From JAGVSZ01 sp035456405 (lineage in GTDB: Bacteria; Pseudomonadota; Gammaproteobacteria; Burkholderiales; SG8-39), in contig DATIDG010000083.1 in NCBI GenBank assembly GCA_035456405.1, positions 1 to 64,000 on the forward strand: 64,000 bases of DNA, read 5' to 3'. Shown here piece after piece: positions 1 to 7,765 of this stretch. Every line of letters starts with the position of its first letter. Position 1 is the first letter of the stretch. Under the pieces are notes generated by a model. The model was given only the letters and a program-made list of their open reading frames with translations. It made no database searches and was not told the DNA's origin. Made by a program: the position numbers and the translations under genes.

Positions 1-397
1 GGAGCTCGCGCGGCTCAAGTCGAAGATGGCGTCCTCCCAGGGCGACGAGCTCGCCGACCGCGCGCAGGACGTGAAAGGCGTGAAAGTACTCGCCGCCACG
101 CTAGAGGGCGCCGACGCGAAGACCCTGCGCGAGACGCTCGACCGGCTCAAGGACCGCCTGCGCTCGGCCGCCATCGTGCTGGCCGCGGCCGAAGGCGGCA
201 AGGTGAGCCTCGTCGCCGGTGTCACCGCCGACCTCACCGCGAAGGTGAAGGCCGGCGAGCTGGTGAACTTCGTCGCGCAGCAGGTCGGTGGCAAGGGTGG
301 CGGACGTGCCGACATGGCGCAGGCCGGTGGCACCGATGCCGCGAAGTTGGCCGGTGCGCTCGAGGCGGTGAAGGGCTGGGTCCAGCAGCGGGTGTAG
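1..397 (+). CDS. alaS: Alanine--tRNA ligase, C-terminal end (5' truncated by window edge)
   Basis: This is the last ~131 codons of a gene that begins upstream of the window, read in frame from base 2 to a TAG stop. The protein ends with the DHHA1 domain typical of AlaS: the segment VNFVAQQVGGKGGGRADMAQ carries the glycine-rich GGxGGGRxDMAQAGG signature, followed by a short helix (AGALEAVKGWVQQRV). DHHA1 helps the editing domain clear mischarged tRNA(Ala). The first ATG inside the window (base 26) is internal, not a start. The identification rests on this C-terminal signature; the catalytic and editing domains lie outside the window. Confidence 0.93.
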   Translation, partial: ELARLKSKMASSQGDELADRAQDVKGVKVLAATLEGADAKTLRETLDRLKDRLRSAAIVLAAAEGGKVSLVAGVTADLTAKVKAGELVNFVAQQVGGKGGGRADMAQAGGTDAAKLAGALEAVKGWVQQRV

Positions 398-466
398 GCG
401 CGAGTCTCCGCGCCGGCAGGAGCACGGGTGCCCGCGCACAACGCGGGCGAGGTGCTCAAGCGGAGT

Positions 467-1336
467 TCACCACGGATAGAACGCCGGCTCCCCCGCCGGC
501 CGCCGCCGGAAGCGCATGTAGGCCCAGTAGTACTGCGCGGGGAACTGGCGAATGCACGCTTCGACACCGCGATTCACCGCGGTCACCGCGCGCACTTCGT
601 CCTCGTCCGTGACGTCCGGCGGCGCCGGATCGATGTGCAGGACGTAGCCGCGGCCCCAGCTCAGGCGCTCGGCGTAGACGTAGAGGATTGCGGCGCCGGT
701 GCGACGCGCGAGGCGTGAAGCGAACACCGGTGAATGGGCCGCGATCCCGAAGAAGGGCGCGAACGTGCCGCTGCCCGTCGGCGGATCCTGATCGGGCAGC
801 ACGCCGATGCTTCCCCCACGGCGGAGCGTCTCGAGGAGCCGCCGCATGCCGCCGCGGTCGCTCGGCACGACTTGGGCGCCGAAGCGGCTGCGGCCTTCCT
901 TGATCAGCGTGTCCCAGGGCTCGGCCTGCGGCCGGTACATCGTGACGATCGGCTGCAGCCGCGAGTAGGCGAGCCCGGCCATCTCCCACGAGCCGAGATG
1001 CGGCGAGGCCGCGATCACACCCTTGCCCGCGGCGACCGCTGCATCGAGCAGTTCGCGGCCGCGGACGTCACGGAGCCACCCGGGGACGCGCGCTGCGGAT
1101 CCGGCGAAGAGCAACGGCAGCTCGGCAAGTGCCTTGCCCGACTCGATCAGCGCGCGGAACGCGAGGCGCCGGCGCTCCCGGGGGCCGAGCTCGGGCATGC
1201 AACGGGAGATGTGGAATCGCGTGCGCCGCGCGAAACTGTTGGGAACGATCGCGGCGATCAGACCTAGCGTCGCGCCCAGCGCATGCGCGATCGGCAGCGG
1301 CACCGTTGCGAACAGACGGAAGAGGGCGCGGACCAC
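467..1336 (-). CDS. LpxL/HtrB-family lipid A biosynthesis lysophospholipid acyltransferase
   Basis: About 289 residues, the usual size for LpxL/LpxM late acyltransferases, which move a secondary acyl chain from acyl-ACP onto Kdo-lipid A at the inner membrane. The HX4(D/E) active-site motif is visible as HLGSWE (about His113-Glu118), followed by the conserved region with MYRPQ and PSDRGGMRRL, and VLPDQDPP further on. The frame stays open upstream to 1420, but those 28 residues (Arg/Gly/Ser rich) look non-coding, so the GTG at 1336 is preferred; neither start has a clear ribosome-binding site. It converges with alaS. Whether it adds laurate or myristate cannot be told from sequence alone. Confidence 0.85.
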   Translation of the reverse strand: MVRALFRLFATVPLPIAHALGATLGLIAAIVPNSFARRTRFHISRCMPELGPRERRRLAFRALIESGKALAELPLLFAGSAARVPGWLRDVRGRELLDAAVAAGKGVIAASPHLGSWEMAGLAYSRLQPIVTMYRPQAEPWDTLIKEGRSRFGAQVVPSDRGGMRRLLETLRRGGSIGVLPDQDPPTGSGTFAPFFGIAAHSPVFASRLARRTGAAILYVYAERLSWGRGYVLHIDPAPPDVTDEDEVRAVTAVNRGVEACIRQFPAQYYWAYMRFRRRPAGEPAFYPW

Positions 1337-1431
1337 GGGGCGCGGATCATACCCTGCGGGCCCCGACCCGCCGCGGCTTGATCTCCGGAGCGACTCCCGG
1401 TAAAACGGGCCCCGACCCAAGAGGGACTCTC

Positions 1432-1914
1432 ATGCGCAAGCGTTCAATCGGTACGGGCACGGGCCAAGGCGGCGCGGTGGTCCCGGTGATCATCGGCCTT
1501 CTCGTTGCGATTGCGCTCGTCGTCGGCTATTTCCTCGTCGTGCTTACCTGGAACTACTCCACCGGCGAGCGTGCCGGCTGGGTGCAGAAGTTCTCCAAGA
1601 AGGGCTGGCTCTGCAAGACCTGGGAGGGCGAGCTCGCGCTCGTGACCATGCCCGGACCGATGCAGGAGAAGTTCCTGTTCACCGTGCGGGACGACGCGGT
1701 CGCCGAGCAGATCAACCGGAGCATGGGCAAGCGCGTGTCGCTGCACTACGAGGAGAAGGTGGGCCTGCCGACGACCTGTTTCGGCGAGACGCGGCACTTC
1801 GTCACCGGGATCAAGGCGGTGGAGGACATTCCGTTTTCGCCGGGGACCACTGCCCCCACCCAGCCGGCGCCGCCGACCGCCCCCGGCCAGCCCCCCGCCC
1901 TGCCGGCGAAGTGA
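1432..1914 (+). CDS. Conserved membrane-anchored protein of unknown function
   Basis: 160 residues with a start supported by GAGGGA eight bases upstream. A single N-terminal membrane segment (about residues 16-41, VVPVIIGLLVAIALVVGYFL) is followed by a soluble domain beginning YSTGERAGWVQKFSKKGWLCKTWEGE and two cysteines (one in WLCKTW, one in TTCFGE). The last 25 residues are a Pro/Ala/Thr tail. I recognise this as a domain common in beta- and gammaproteobacterial genomes but with no assigned function. The topology suggests an inner-membrane anchor with a periplasmic or cytoplasmic domain. It diverges from the acyltransferase gene. Confidence 0.8.
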   Translation: MRKRSIGTGTGQGGAVVPVIIGLLVAIALVVGYFLVVLTWNYSTGERAGWVQKFSKKGWLCKTWEGELALVTMPGPMQEKFLFTVRDDAVAEQINRSMGKRVSLHYEEKVGLPTTCFGETRHFVTGIKAVEDIPFSPGTTAPTQPAPPTAPGQPPALPAK

Positions 1915-1916
1915 TG

Positions 1917-1928
1917 TGACCTAGGTCA
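1917..1928. promoter_or_regulatory. Perfect 12-bp palindrome TGACCTAGGTCA
   Basis: The 12 bases are an exact inverted repeat, lying two bases after the stop of the upstream membrane-protein gene and about 80 bases before the small secreted protein gene. A possible -35 (TTGAAA) lies about 20 bases downstream. A dimeric regulator could bind such a site, but no second copy or cognate regulator is visible in the window, so the role is a guess. Confidence 0.3.
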
Positions 1929-2006
1929 ACCGACGGCCGGCCAAAGCGTTGAAACTGCCTGCTACGCCTGCGAGCCCGTCACCGAACCCTATCCTTGGAG
2001 ACCAGG

Positions 2007-2165
2007 ATGAAGAAGCTGTTTGCCGCCGTGTTCGCCGCACTTTTCGCGCTGTCCTCGACCGCCGCCCTGGCGCAAGCGAAGAAGGAAGAAGCGAAGAAGG
2101 AAGAGGCGAAGAAAGAGCAAACCAAGAAGGAGCAGACCAAGAAGGAAAAGAAGGGCGGCTGCTGA
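2007..2165 (+). CDS. Small secreted Lys/Glu pentapeptide-repeat protein with terminal Cys
   Basis: A 52-residue protein. Residues 1-22 are a clear signal peptide (MKKLFAAVFAALFALSSTAA then LAQA). The mature part is five five-residue repeats, KKEEA, KKEEA, KKEQT, KKEQT, KKEKK, ending in Gly-Gly-Cys. The start follows GGAGACCAGG, a good ribosome-binding site. A TTGAAA hexamer at 1949-1954 may be the -35 and the transcript would end at the perfect hairpin at 2186. Exported, highly charged, with one cysteine at the very end. Function unknown; similar short Lys-rich exported peptides are common in betaproteobacteria. The repeats are tandem 15-mers at DNA level, so length may vary between strains. 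Confidence 0.7.
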   Translation: MKKLFAAVFAALFALSSTAALAQAKKEEAKKEEAKKEQTKKEQTKKEKKGGC

Positions 2166-2185
2166 GCCGCGTCCTTCGCGCACGC

Positions 2186-2211
2186 CAACGGGGAGCCTCG
2201 GCTCCCCGTTG
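2186..2211. terminator. Hairpin terminator between convergent genes
   Basis: A perfect 12-bp stem (CAACGGGGAGCC paired with GGCTCCCCGTTG) closed by a 2-base loop, 20 bases after the small-protein stop and 19 bases after the stop of the convergent YeeE/YedE gene. Only three T residues follow on the plus side, so it is a strong structure with a weak U-tract. Its position between two convergent transcripts suggests it works in both directions. Confidence 0.7.
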
Positions 2212-2229
2212 CGCTTTGGGCGAGGCCGG

Positions 2230-2835
2230 TCAGGGCGTCCCGACCGGCCGCCAGCTCGCGAAGGCCCTTTCGACCTTCATGGCGCCGTAGAACAGCGCAG
2301 CGGCCGCGAGCGCGACAAGCACCACCAGCAGTCCGCGCGGCAGCCCGAGCAGCTCCGGCCAGACTGCATCACCGAGCGCGGTCGTTTTCGTCCACCCTGC
2401 GATCGCCGGGTAGACCTCGGCATAGACCGCCAGTCCCGCGAGCATCCCGAGCGCGTACACCATTGCGTCGATGCGCCCGGTCGCCATCCCCGCGACCGAC
2501 GTGCCTGGGCAATAACCACCGATCACGAACCCCGCTCCCAGGATGAGTCCCCCGACGAACTGCGGCAGCACGAACGTCGGCACGAGATAAATCTCGCCGA
2601 GATCGAGCCAGCCGATCGCCGCGAGCAGCCACAGGCCGGTCATCGCGGTGACGATCGCCGTGAACATCACCTTCAGCACCGCCATGTCGTACAGGTAGAA
2701 CTGCGCGGCGAGCTTCCGCGAGCTGCCGAACCCCGCGCGCTCGAGAAAGAAACCGAACAAGAGTCCGAGTCCGAGCGCGATCGCGAGTTCGGTCCCGTCC
2801 CCGATCAGGCCTTGCGACGAGAGGGGCGCAGTCAT
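2230..2835 (-). CDS. YeeE/YedE-family sulfur transport protein, second half (PmpB/TsuA-like)
   Basis: 201 residues, mostly hydrophobic, with several membrane segments. The conserved GGYCPGTSVAG loop, which carries the YeeE/YedE (sulf_transp) cysteine, is near the middle. This family moves thiosulfate or other sulfane sulfur across the inner membrane. Two proteins of this half-size normally pair, and the partner is the gene directly upstream: the ATG at 2835 overlaps its stop (ATGA arrangement), and AAGAGG is well placed for this start rather than for the in-frame ATG two codons earlier (2841). Last gene of the sulfur operon. Confidence 0.85.
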   Translation of the reverse strand: MTAPLSSQGLIGDGTELAIALGLGLLFGFFLERAGFGSSRKLAAQFYLYDMAVLKVMFTAIVTAMTGLWLLAAIGWLDLGEIYLVPTFVLPQFVGGLILGAGFVIGGYCPGTSVAGMATGRIDAMVYALGMLAGLAVYAEVYPAIAGWTKTTALGDAVWPELLGLPRGLLVVLVALAAAALFYGAMKVERAFASWRPVGTP

Positions 2836-3383
2836 AGCCATTGCCTCTTGACGAGCGGCGCAAGCGCATAGCCGCCGATGAACACCGCGATCATGAACGT
2901 CCAGCTGCCCACGTTCAGCAGCGCCCCGCCGGTCAGCGCCTGGCCGCTGGTGCAGCCGCTCGCAAGCTTCGCGCCAAAGGCCATCACCGCGCCCCCTGCG
3001 AACGCCAACGCGAGGCGGGCGCCAGTCGAGATGTGCGGGCCGTGCTCGGCGACGAAGGCGCTCCGCCCCGCGAGCCACCCGGACACCGCGGCACCGGTGA
3101 AGCTGCCGACGGTGAGGAACACGAGGAAGGCCATCAGCGGCCGGCCCTCATTCCAGTAGCCGGAGTGAACGGCATTCGACGTGACGTAGTCGGGCGACAC
3201 GAAGGACATCAGCCACACCAGGAAGGCCGAGAATGCGCCGCTCGCCCCGAGCCCGCGGCCCATGATGACGAAGGTCGCGAGCAGCACCAGGCCGATGCCG
3301 AAGCCCGCGAGATACGGGTTCATGTATGCGGCGCTCGGGCGGACGCCCGCCGCGCCCGATTGCAGCCGGGCAGCGCTTTCCAT
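2832..3383 (-). CDS. YeeE/YedE-family sulfur transport protein, first half (PmpA-like)
   Basis: 183 residues with about four to five membrane segments (starting LAGFGIGLVLLATFVIMGRG) and the family motif ASGCTSGQALTGG near residues 140-152, whose Cys is thought to hand on sulfane sulfur in YeeE-type transporters. The start is backed by AAGGAG seven bases upstream; a second ATG at codon 21 is less likely. Translationally coupled to the second half. Following the rhodanese gene, it is expected to feed or remove the sulfur compound handled by the periplasmic enzymes encoded upstream. Confidence 0.85.
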   Translation of the reverse strand: MESAARLQSGAAGVRPSAAYMNPYLAGFGIGLVLLATFVIMGRGLGASGAFSAFLVWLMSFVSPDYVTSNAVHSGYWNEGRPLMAFLVFLTVGSFTGAAVSGWLAGRSAFVAEHGPHISTGARLALAFAGGAVMAFGAKLASGCTSGQALTGGALLNVGSWTFMIAVFIGGYALAPLVKRQWL

Positions 3384-3471
3384 CGAGTACTCCTTCTCGT
3401 TTCCTTCGCGTCCTGCCCTCCTCCGGCACCGCGAAGTCGGGCGGGAGGGGGAGCGGCCGCGGACGCCTGCG

Positions 3472-4854
3472 TCAGATCTTCGGCGTGATCTTCGCCTTGC
3501 CGTCCTTGCCGATCTCGATGTCGGCGTTCAGGAACTGCACCTTGTAGCCCGCGTCCTTGAGCTTGTGGTAGGCCATCTCGGCCCGCACGCCGGTCGCGCA
3601 GTGCGTGACGACCGTCTTGTTCTTCGGCACCTCGGCCATCCTCTGGGCAAGGTCCTCGTCCGGGATCAGCAGCGCGCCCTTGATCATTCCGGCGTTCGCC
3701 TCGTCCTGGTTCCGCACGTCGAGGATCAGCACGTCGGCCGGCGGGCTCACGAGGATCTTCTGGAACTCGGCCACCGAAATCGAGCCGGCCCGCGGCTTGG
3801 GCGTGTACGCGACCTTCGTGGCCGTCGCGCCTGTGTCGATCGGATAGCCGGCCGCCTGCCACGCGACGAGACCGCCGGTGACGAGCAGCACGTTCTTCTG
3901 CCCGCCCGACACGATCGTCTGCGCCGCCTTCTGCGCGTCCGGACCGCCTTTCCCGTCGTAGACGAAGATCGGCGCCATCAGCTTCGGATCCGGGAAGCTC
4001 TTCAGCGCACCCTTCACCGCATGGACCGGCATCGACACCGCGCCCTTGATGTGGCCCGCCTTCGCATCCTCCGCGGATCGCACGTCGACGAGCACGTGCG
4101 GGATGTCCTTGTCGATGAATGCCTCCTTCAGGAACTTCGGCGGCAGTACCGCCGCCCGCTTCGTTTGCCACTCGGGGATGCCCTCGCGGTAGACCCTGAC
4201 GTTGGTGTAGCCGAGCGCCTCGGCCTTGCGCAGCGACTGCGGGCTCATCATGCAGGTGACGCCTTGGCAGAAGAACACGATCGGCTGGGCCTTGTCCTTC
4301 GGCAGCCGGTCGACTAGCTTGTCGAACGCGGGATAGGGCAGGTTGATTGCGCCCGGGATCGTGCCCTGCTCGAAGCGCGGCAGCGGCCGGGAGTCGATCA
4401 GCACGACGTTCGACTTGCCGGGGCCCGCGTCGACGATCTTGGCGACCGCGTCGAAGTTCACGAGCTTCGCGGGCGGGGTCTTGATCGGGCCCTTGAACGA
4501 GATGGCCGTGGCCCACTTCTGCCCGTCCTTCTCGACGAACTCTATGCGCGCCTCGTGGCCCTTCTTGATCTCGCTCAGGTGGTCGACCTTCTTCTCGTTG
4601 CCGGCGTCGATCACCTTGAGCGTCTTCGGGTCGAAGCGGACGATCTCGGCCAGCTTGTCGATCGCGAGCTGGATCGACTGCGACTTGAACGCCACGTTGT
4701 CGAAGTAGCCCGAGACCTGCCCGGGCGCCGCCTTGTGGCAGTTCGTGCAGACCTGCGGGATAGTCGGCCGCGCGGCGGGGGCGGGCGCCTGCGCCTGCGC
4801 AGTCGCGGCAGCGCCGAGTGCGAGCGCAATCGCCGTGAGTAGTCGGGTCTTCAT
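3472..4854 (-). CDS. Periplasmic triple-rhodanese protein with N-terminal CxxCH heme-type motif
   Basis: 460 residues. A signal peptide (about 1-21) is followed by a CTNCH motif at 36-40, the form used for covalent heme c. Three rhodanese modules follow. The first (about 130-235) has active-site Cys196 in FFCQGVTC. The second (about 248-340) has Asp300 where the catalytic Cys should be (FVYDGKGG) and is presumably inactive. The third (about 358-450) has Cys419 in VVTHCATG. Rhodaneses carry sulfane sulfur as a cysteine persulfide. GGAGG precedes the start, and the gene sits 27 bases after the ferredoxin subunit. It may accept or deliver sulfur to the molybdoenzyme and pass electrons via heme. 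Heme attachment is inferred from the motif only. Confidence 0.85.
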   Translation of the reverse strand: MKTRLLTAIALALGAAATAQAQAPAPAARPTIPQVCTNCHKAAPGQVSGYFDNVAFKSQSIQLAIDKLAEIVRFDPKTLKVIDAGNEKKVDHLSEIKKGHEARIEFVEKDGQKWATAISFKGPIKTPPAKLVNFDAVAKIVDAGPGKSNVVLIDSRPLPRFEQGTIPGAINLPYPAFDKLVDRLPKDKAQPIVFFCQGVTCMMSPQSLRKAEALGYTNVRVYREGIPEWQTKRAAVLPPKFLKEAFIDKDIPHVLVDVRSAEDAKAGHIKGAVSMPVHAVKGALKSFPDPKLMAPIFVYDGKGGPDAQKAAQTIVSGGQKNVLLVTGGLVAWQAAGYPIDTGATATKVAYTPKPRAGSISVAEFQKILVSPPADVLILDVRNQDEANAGMIKGALLIPDEDLAQRMAEVPKNKTVVTHCATGVRAEMAYHKLKDAGYKVQFLNADIEIGKDGKAKITPKI

Positions 4855-4881
4855 CGTTCTTCCTCCCAGCAGGTCTTCGGT

Positions 4882-5424
4882 TCAGGTCAGATAGAACACC
4901 CGCGGCTTGGTGCCGGCCTCGGGCTTGAGCACTTTCGACTTACGCTCCTTCAGGAGCTTGCTCACCGCGCTTGACGGATCGTCGAGATCGCCGAAGGTCA
5001 TCGCCTTCGTCGGGCAGACCGCGACGCACGCGGGATCCTTGCCCTCCTTCACGCGGTGCACGCAGAAGGTGCACTTGTCGGCGGAGCGCCGGACCGGATC
5101 GATGAAGCGGGCGCCGTACGGGCACGCTGCGATGCACCTGCGGCAGCGGATGCAGTCCTCGTACGTGATCTGCACCGTCTTTCCGAAGCTCGAAACGTGG
5201 CTCGCGCCGGTCGGGCAGACCGGCACGCACGGCGGCTCGTCGCAGTGGTTGCAGCGCTCCGAGCGGATCTCGAGCTTGAGGTTCGGAAAGACGCCGATCG
5301 TCTCCGTAACGACCCAGTCGCGCAGCTTCCCGAGCGGCACGTCGTTCTCGGCCTGGCACGCGGCCACGCAGTCGAGGCAGCCGACGCAGCGCCGGGTGTC
5401 GATCACCATCCCGAAGCGCGCCAT
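4882..5424 (-). CDS. 4Fe-4S ferredoxin subunit of molybdopterin oxidoreductase (PsrB/TtrB-like)
   Basis: 180 residues with sixteen cysteines arranged as four 4Fe-4S sites: CVGCLDCVAAC near residue 13, CNHCDEPPCVPVCP near 58, CIRCRRCIAACP near 91 and CTFCVHRVKEGKDPACVAVCP near 117. This is the standard layout of the electron-transfer subunit of DMSO-reductase-family enzymes such as polysulfide, thiosulfate and tetrathionate reductases. There is no TAT signal of its own; such subunits are usually exported with the catalytic partner. It starts one base after the stop of the catalytic gene, so the two are co-translated. Confidence 0.92.
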   Translation of the reverse strand: MARFGMVIDTRRCVGCLDCVAACQAENDVPLGKLRDWVVTETIGVFPNLKLEIRSERCNHCDEPPCVPVCPTGASHVSSFGKTVQITYEDCIRCRRCIAACPYGARFIDPVRRSADKCTFCVHRVKEGKDPACVAVCPTKAMTFGDLDDPSSAVSKLLKERKSKVLKPEAGTKPRVFYLT

Positions 5425-5425
5425 C

Positions 5426-7630
5426 TCAGGCCTCCCTGGCGAGGGTGACGAACGTGGTGTGCACGCTCGTGCCGCCCATCAGCGGATCGGTGTTGTAGCG
5501 CGTGAGCAGCTGCGAGGTGCTCGCGCCCCGACGATACGCGCTCTTCAGCATCCGGCTCGTGTGCCCAAACCCGTGGACCATATAGACGCAATCGGGGCGG
5601 ATGCGCTCGGTCGCGCGCAGCTTCACCCGGTTCGAAACGACGCCATCCTGGTTCGTGAGCTTCACGTACTTCCCGTTCTCGAGGCCGAGGTCCTTCGCCA
5701 CCCGCGTGTTCACCCAGACCTCGTTCTCCGGCATCAGCGCGCGCAGGTTGGGATTGGTCTGTGTGCGGCCGAAGGTGTGCATCGGCGCGCGGCCGGTCAG
5801 CAGCCGGAACGCGCCTTTCGGGCCGGGCTCGGGGGCGACGTGCTTGGGCACCGGGTCGAAGCCGGCTTCCTTGAGCGGGTCGGACCAGAACTCGATCTTT
5901 CCCGACGGGGTATCGAACGAGATCTCCGCGCCGTCGTCGACGTAGATCGGCGCAGGCTTGCCGATCAGCACGCCGTCGCGCTTGAGCTGCGCGTAGCTGT
6001 AGGCGGATTTCTCGACCCGGTACCTGAGGTACTCGTCCATGTCCTGGAAGGGCATGCACTCGGGAATGCCCAGCTTCTCGGCCATGCGCTTCGCGATCCA
6101 CCAGCCGGGTTGCTGGTCGTGCGGCGGCTTGACCACCGGCTGGCGGAGCTGCGTCCATCCCGGCTTGCCCCAGTTGACGTTCAGCTCGTCGAGCCGCTCG
6201 AGGAAGTTCGCCTCCGGCAGCACGACGTCCGCGTAGCCCACGATCTCGCTCGGATGCGTGTCGATGGCGACGAGCAGATCGAGCTTGTCGATCGCCTCAC
6301 CGGTCTCGCGATCGTTCGGCAGGCACTGGACGAGGTTGGTCGAGTAGACCACCCACGCCTTGATCGGGTACGGTTTGGCGCTGATCGTCGCCTCCCGGAT
6401 GCCCGTCGCCAGCCCTTCGTCGGCGAACGGGTAGCCCTTCGGGTTGTCGGCCTTCTCTTTCTCCGACTTCGGGTAAGGTGGGAGCGGATACGGCGCGATC
6501 TTCATGCCCGACTGCATGTAGAACCCGCCCTTGCGGCCCCAGTTGCCCATGAGCGCGTTGAGGAGCGCAATCGCGCGGCTGCGCTGCGCGTCGTTGCCGT
6601 ACCAGGTCGTGCGCCGACCGGGGTGGATCAGCGTCGCGGGACGATGCCTCGCCATCTCGCGCGCTGTCTCGCGAATGAGCGCCGCGTCGAGGTCGGTTTC
6701 CTTCGCCGCCCACTCGGGCGTGTACGCCTTGATCTCGGCCGCGAACTTGTCGAATCCGTGGCCGTGCTTCTCGACGAAGGGCTTGTCGTACAGCCCGTCG
6801 CCGACGATCACGTTCATCCACGCAAGGAGGAGCGCCGTGTCGGTACCGGGCTTTATCGGCAGCCAGTACTTCGATTTGCTCGCGGCGACCGAGAAGCGCG
6901 GGTCCACCGTGATCACCGTCGCGCCGTGTCCGATCGCATCGGCGAACTCCTGCACCTGGGTGTTGTGCATGTTCTCGCCGAGATGCTGGCCGATGAGCAC
7001 GAGGCACTTCGTGTTCGCGATGTCGAGCGGCTCGGGAGAACCGAGACCCAGCCCGTAGGTGAGGGTGAACCCGGTGTCGCGCGGGCCGCGGCACTGCGAG
7101 TAGGACGGCGCGGCTATGTTGGTCACGCCGTAGTGCTTGAGCACGTGCTCGATGAAGCGCACGCCGATGCCGTGCTTGAAGAGCGCGATCGACTCGGCGC
7201 CGTACTCGGCCTTGACTTTCTGCAGGCGCTCGGCCATGAAGTCGAGCGCCTCTTCCCACGCGACGGCCTTGAACTGCTCCTCGCCGCGCTTGCCGACGCG
7301 GATCAGCGGCTTCTGGAGACGGTCGGGGTCGTAGTGTGCGCCGACCGCGCCCGTGCCGCGTGTGCACAGGCGCCCGCGGCTCGCCGGGTCCAGCGGATTG
7401 CCCTCGAACTTCCACAGCTTGCCGTCGCGGACGTAGCCGATTCCGCCGCAGCGCCAGAAACACATCTCGCAGTACGTCGGGATCGCTTCGATCCTCCCGG
7501 CGGTGCCGACCGGGGCGGCCGCGTTCGCGAGCGATAGGCCCGGCATGAGCGCACCGCCAGTAGTGGCGGCGCCAAACGTGGCTGCGGTGATCTTGAGGAA
7601 TCGCCTGCGGGAGATGCGTGCGCTGTTCAT
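5426..7630 (-). CDS. TAT-exported molybdopterin oxidoreductase catalytic subunit (PsrA/PhsA-like)
   Basis: 734 residues from the ATG at 7630; a GTG eight codons upstream is also open but the twin-arginine signal SRRRFLKI begins naturally at the ATG. A 4Fe-4S site is formed by Cys54, Cys57, Cys61 and Cys89 (CEMCFWRCGG...LCTRG), and Cys180 in SYSQCRGP is placed where a Cys molybdenum ligand is expected. These features put it in the DMSO-reductase family, closest in style to polysulfide/thiosulfate/tetrathionate reductases. Substrate and direction (reduction or sulfur oxidation) cannot be decided. The neighbours (ferredoxin subunit, rhodanese, sulfur transporters) argue for inorganic sulfur. No NrfD/PsrC membrane subunit is found nearby, which is unusual. 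Confidence 0.9.
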   Translation of the reverse strand: MNSARISRRRFLKITAATFGAATTGGALMPGLSLANAAAPVGTAGRIEAIPTYCEMCFWRCGGIGYVRDGKLWKFEGNPLDPASRGRLCTRGTGAVGAHYDPDRLQKPLIRVGKRGEEQFKAVAWEEALDFMAERLQKVKAEYGAESIALFKHGIGVRFIEHVLKHYGVTNIAAPSYSQCRGPRDTGFTLTYGLGLGSPEPLDIANTKCLVLIGQHLGENMHNTQVQEFADAIGHGATVITVDPRFSVAASKSKYWLPIKPGTDTALLLAWMNVIVGDGLYDKPFVEKHGHGFDKFAAEIKAYTPEWAAKETDLDAALIRETAREMARHRPATLIHPGRRTTWYGNDAQRSRAIALLNALMGNWGRKGGFYMQSGMKIAPYPLPPYPKSEKEKADNPKGYPFADEGLATGIREATISAKPYPIKAWVVYSTNLVQCLPNDRETGEAIDKLDLLVAIDTHPSEIVGYADVVLPEANFLERLDELNVNWGKPGWTQLRQPVVKPPHDQQPGWWIAKRMAEKLGIPECMPFQDMDEYLRYRVEKSAYSYAQLKRDGVLIGKPAPIYVDDGAEISFDTPSGKIEFWSDPLKEAGFDPVPKHVAPEPGPKGAFRLLTGRAPMHTFGRTQTNPNLRALMPENEVWVNTRVAKDLGLENGKYVKLTNQDGVVSNRVKLRATERIRPDCVYMVHGFGHTSRMLKSAYRRGASTSQLLTRYNTDPLMGGTSVHTTFVTLAREA

Positions 7631-7765
7631 GGCCCGATTGCTTCGCCGGGCCACTGACTGCGGGTCGCGTGACGGCGGCCCGGCGTTTAAGCAAATGCTA
7701 ATAGACCAGCGTGGGCGACCTCTTGATCTAGCGCAACCAGGGGACTTGCCTTCTAACAGAACGGG

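Noticed and set aside
4907..7537. An 876-codon plus-strand open frame opposite the molybdoenzyme genes
   Set aside because: It is antisense to clearly coding genes with intact cluster motifs; its Arg/Val/Leu/Asp-rich product is typical of the shadow frame of high-G+C genes.
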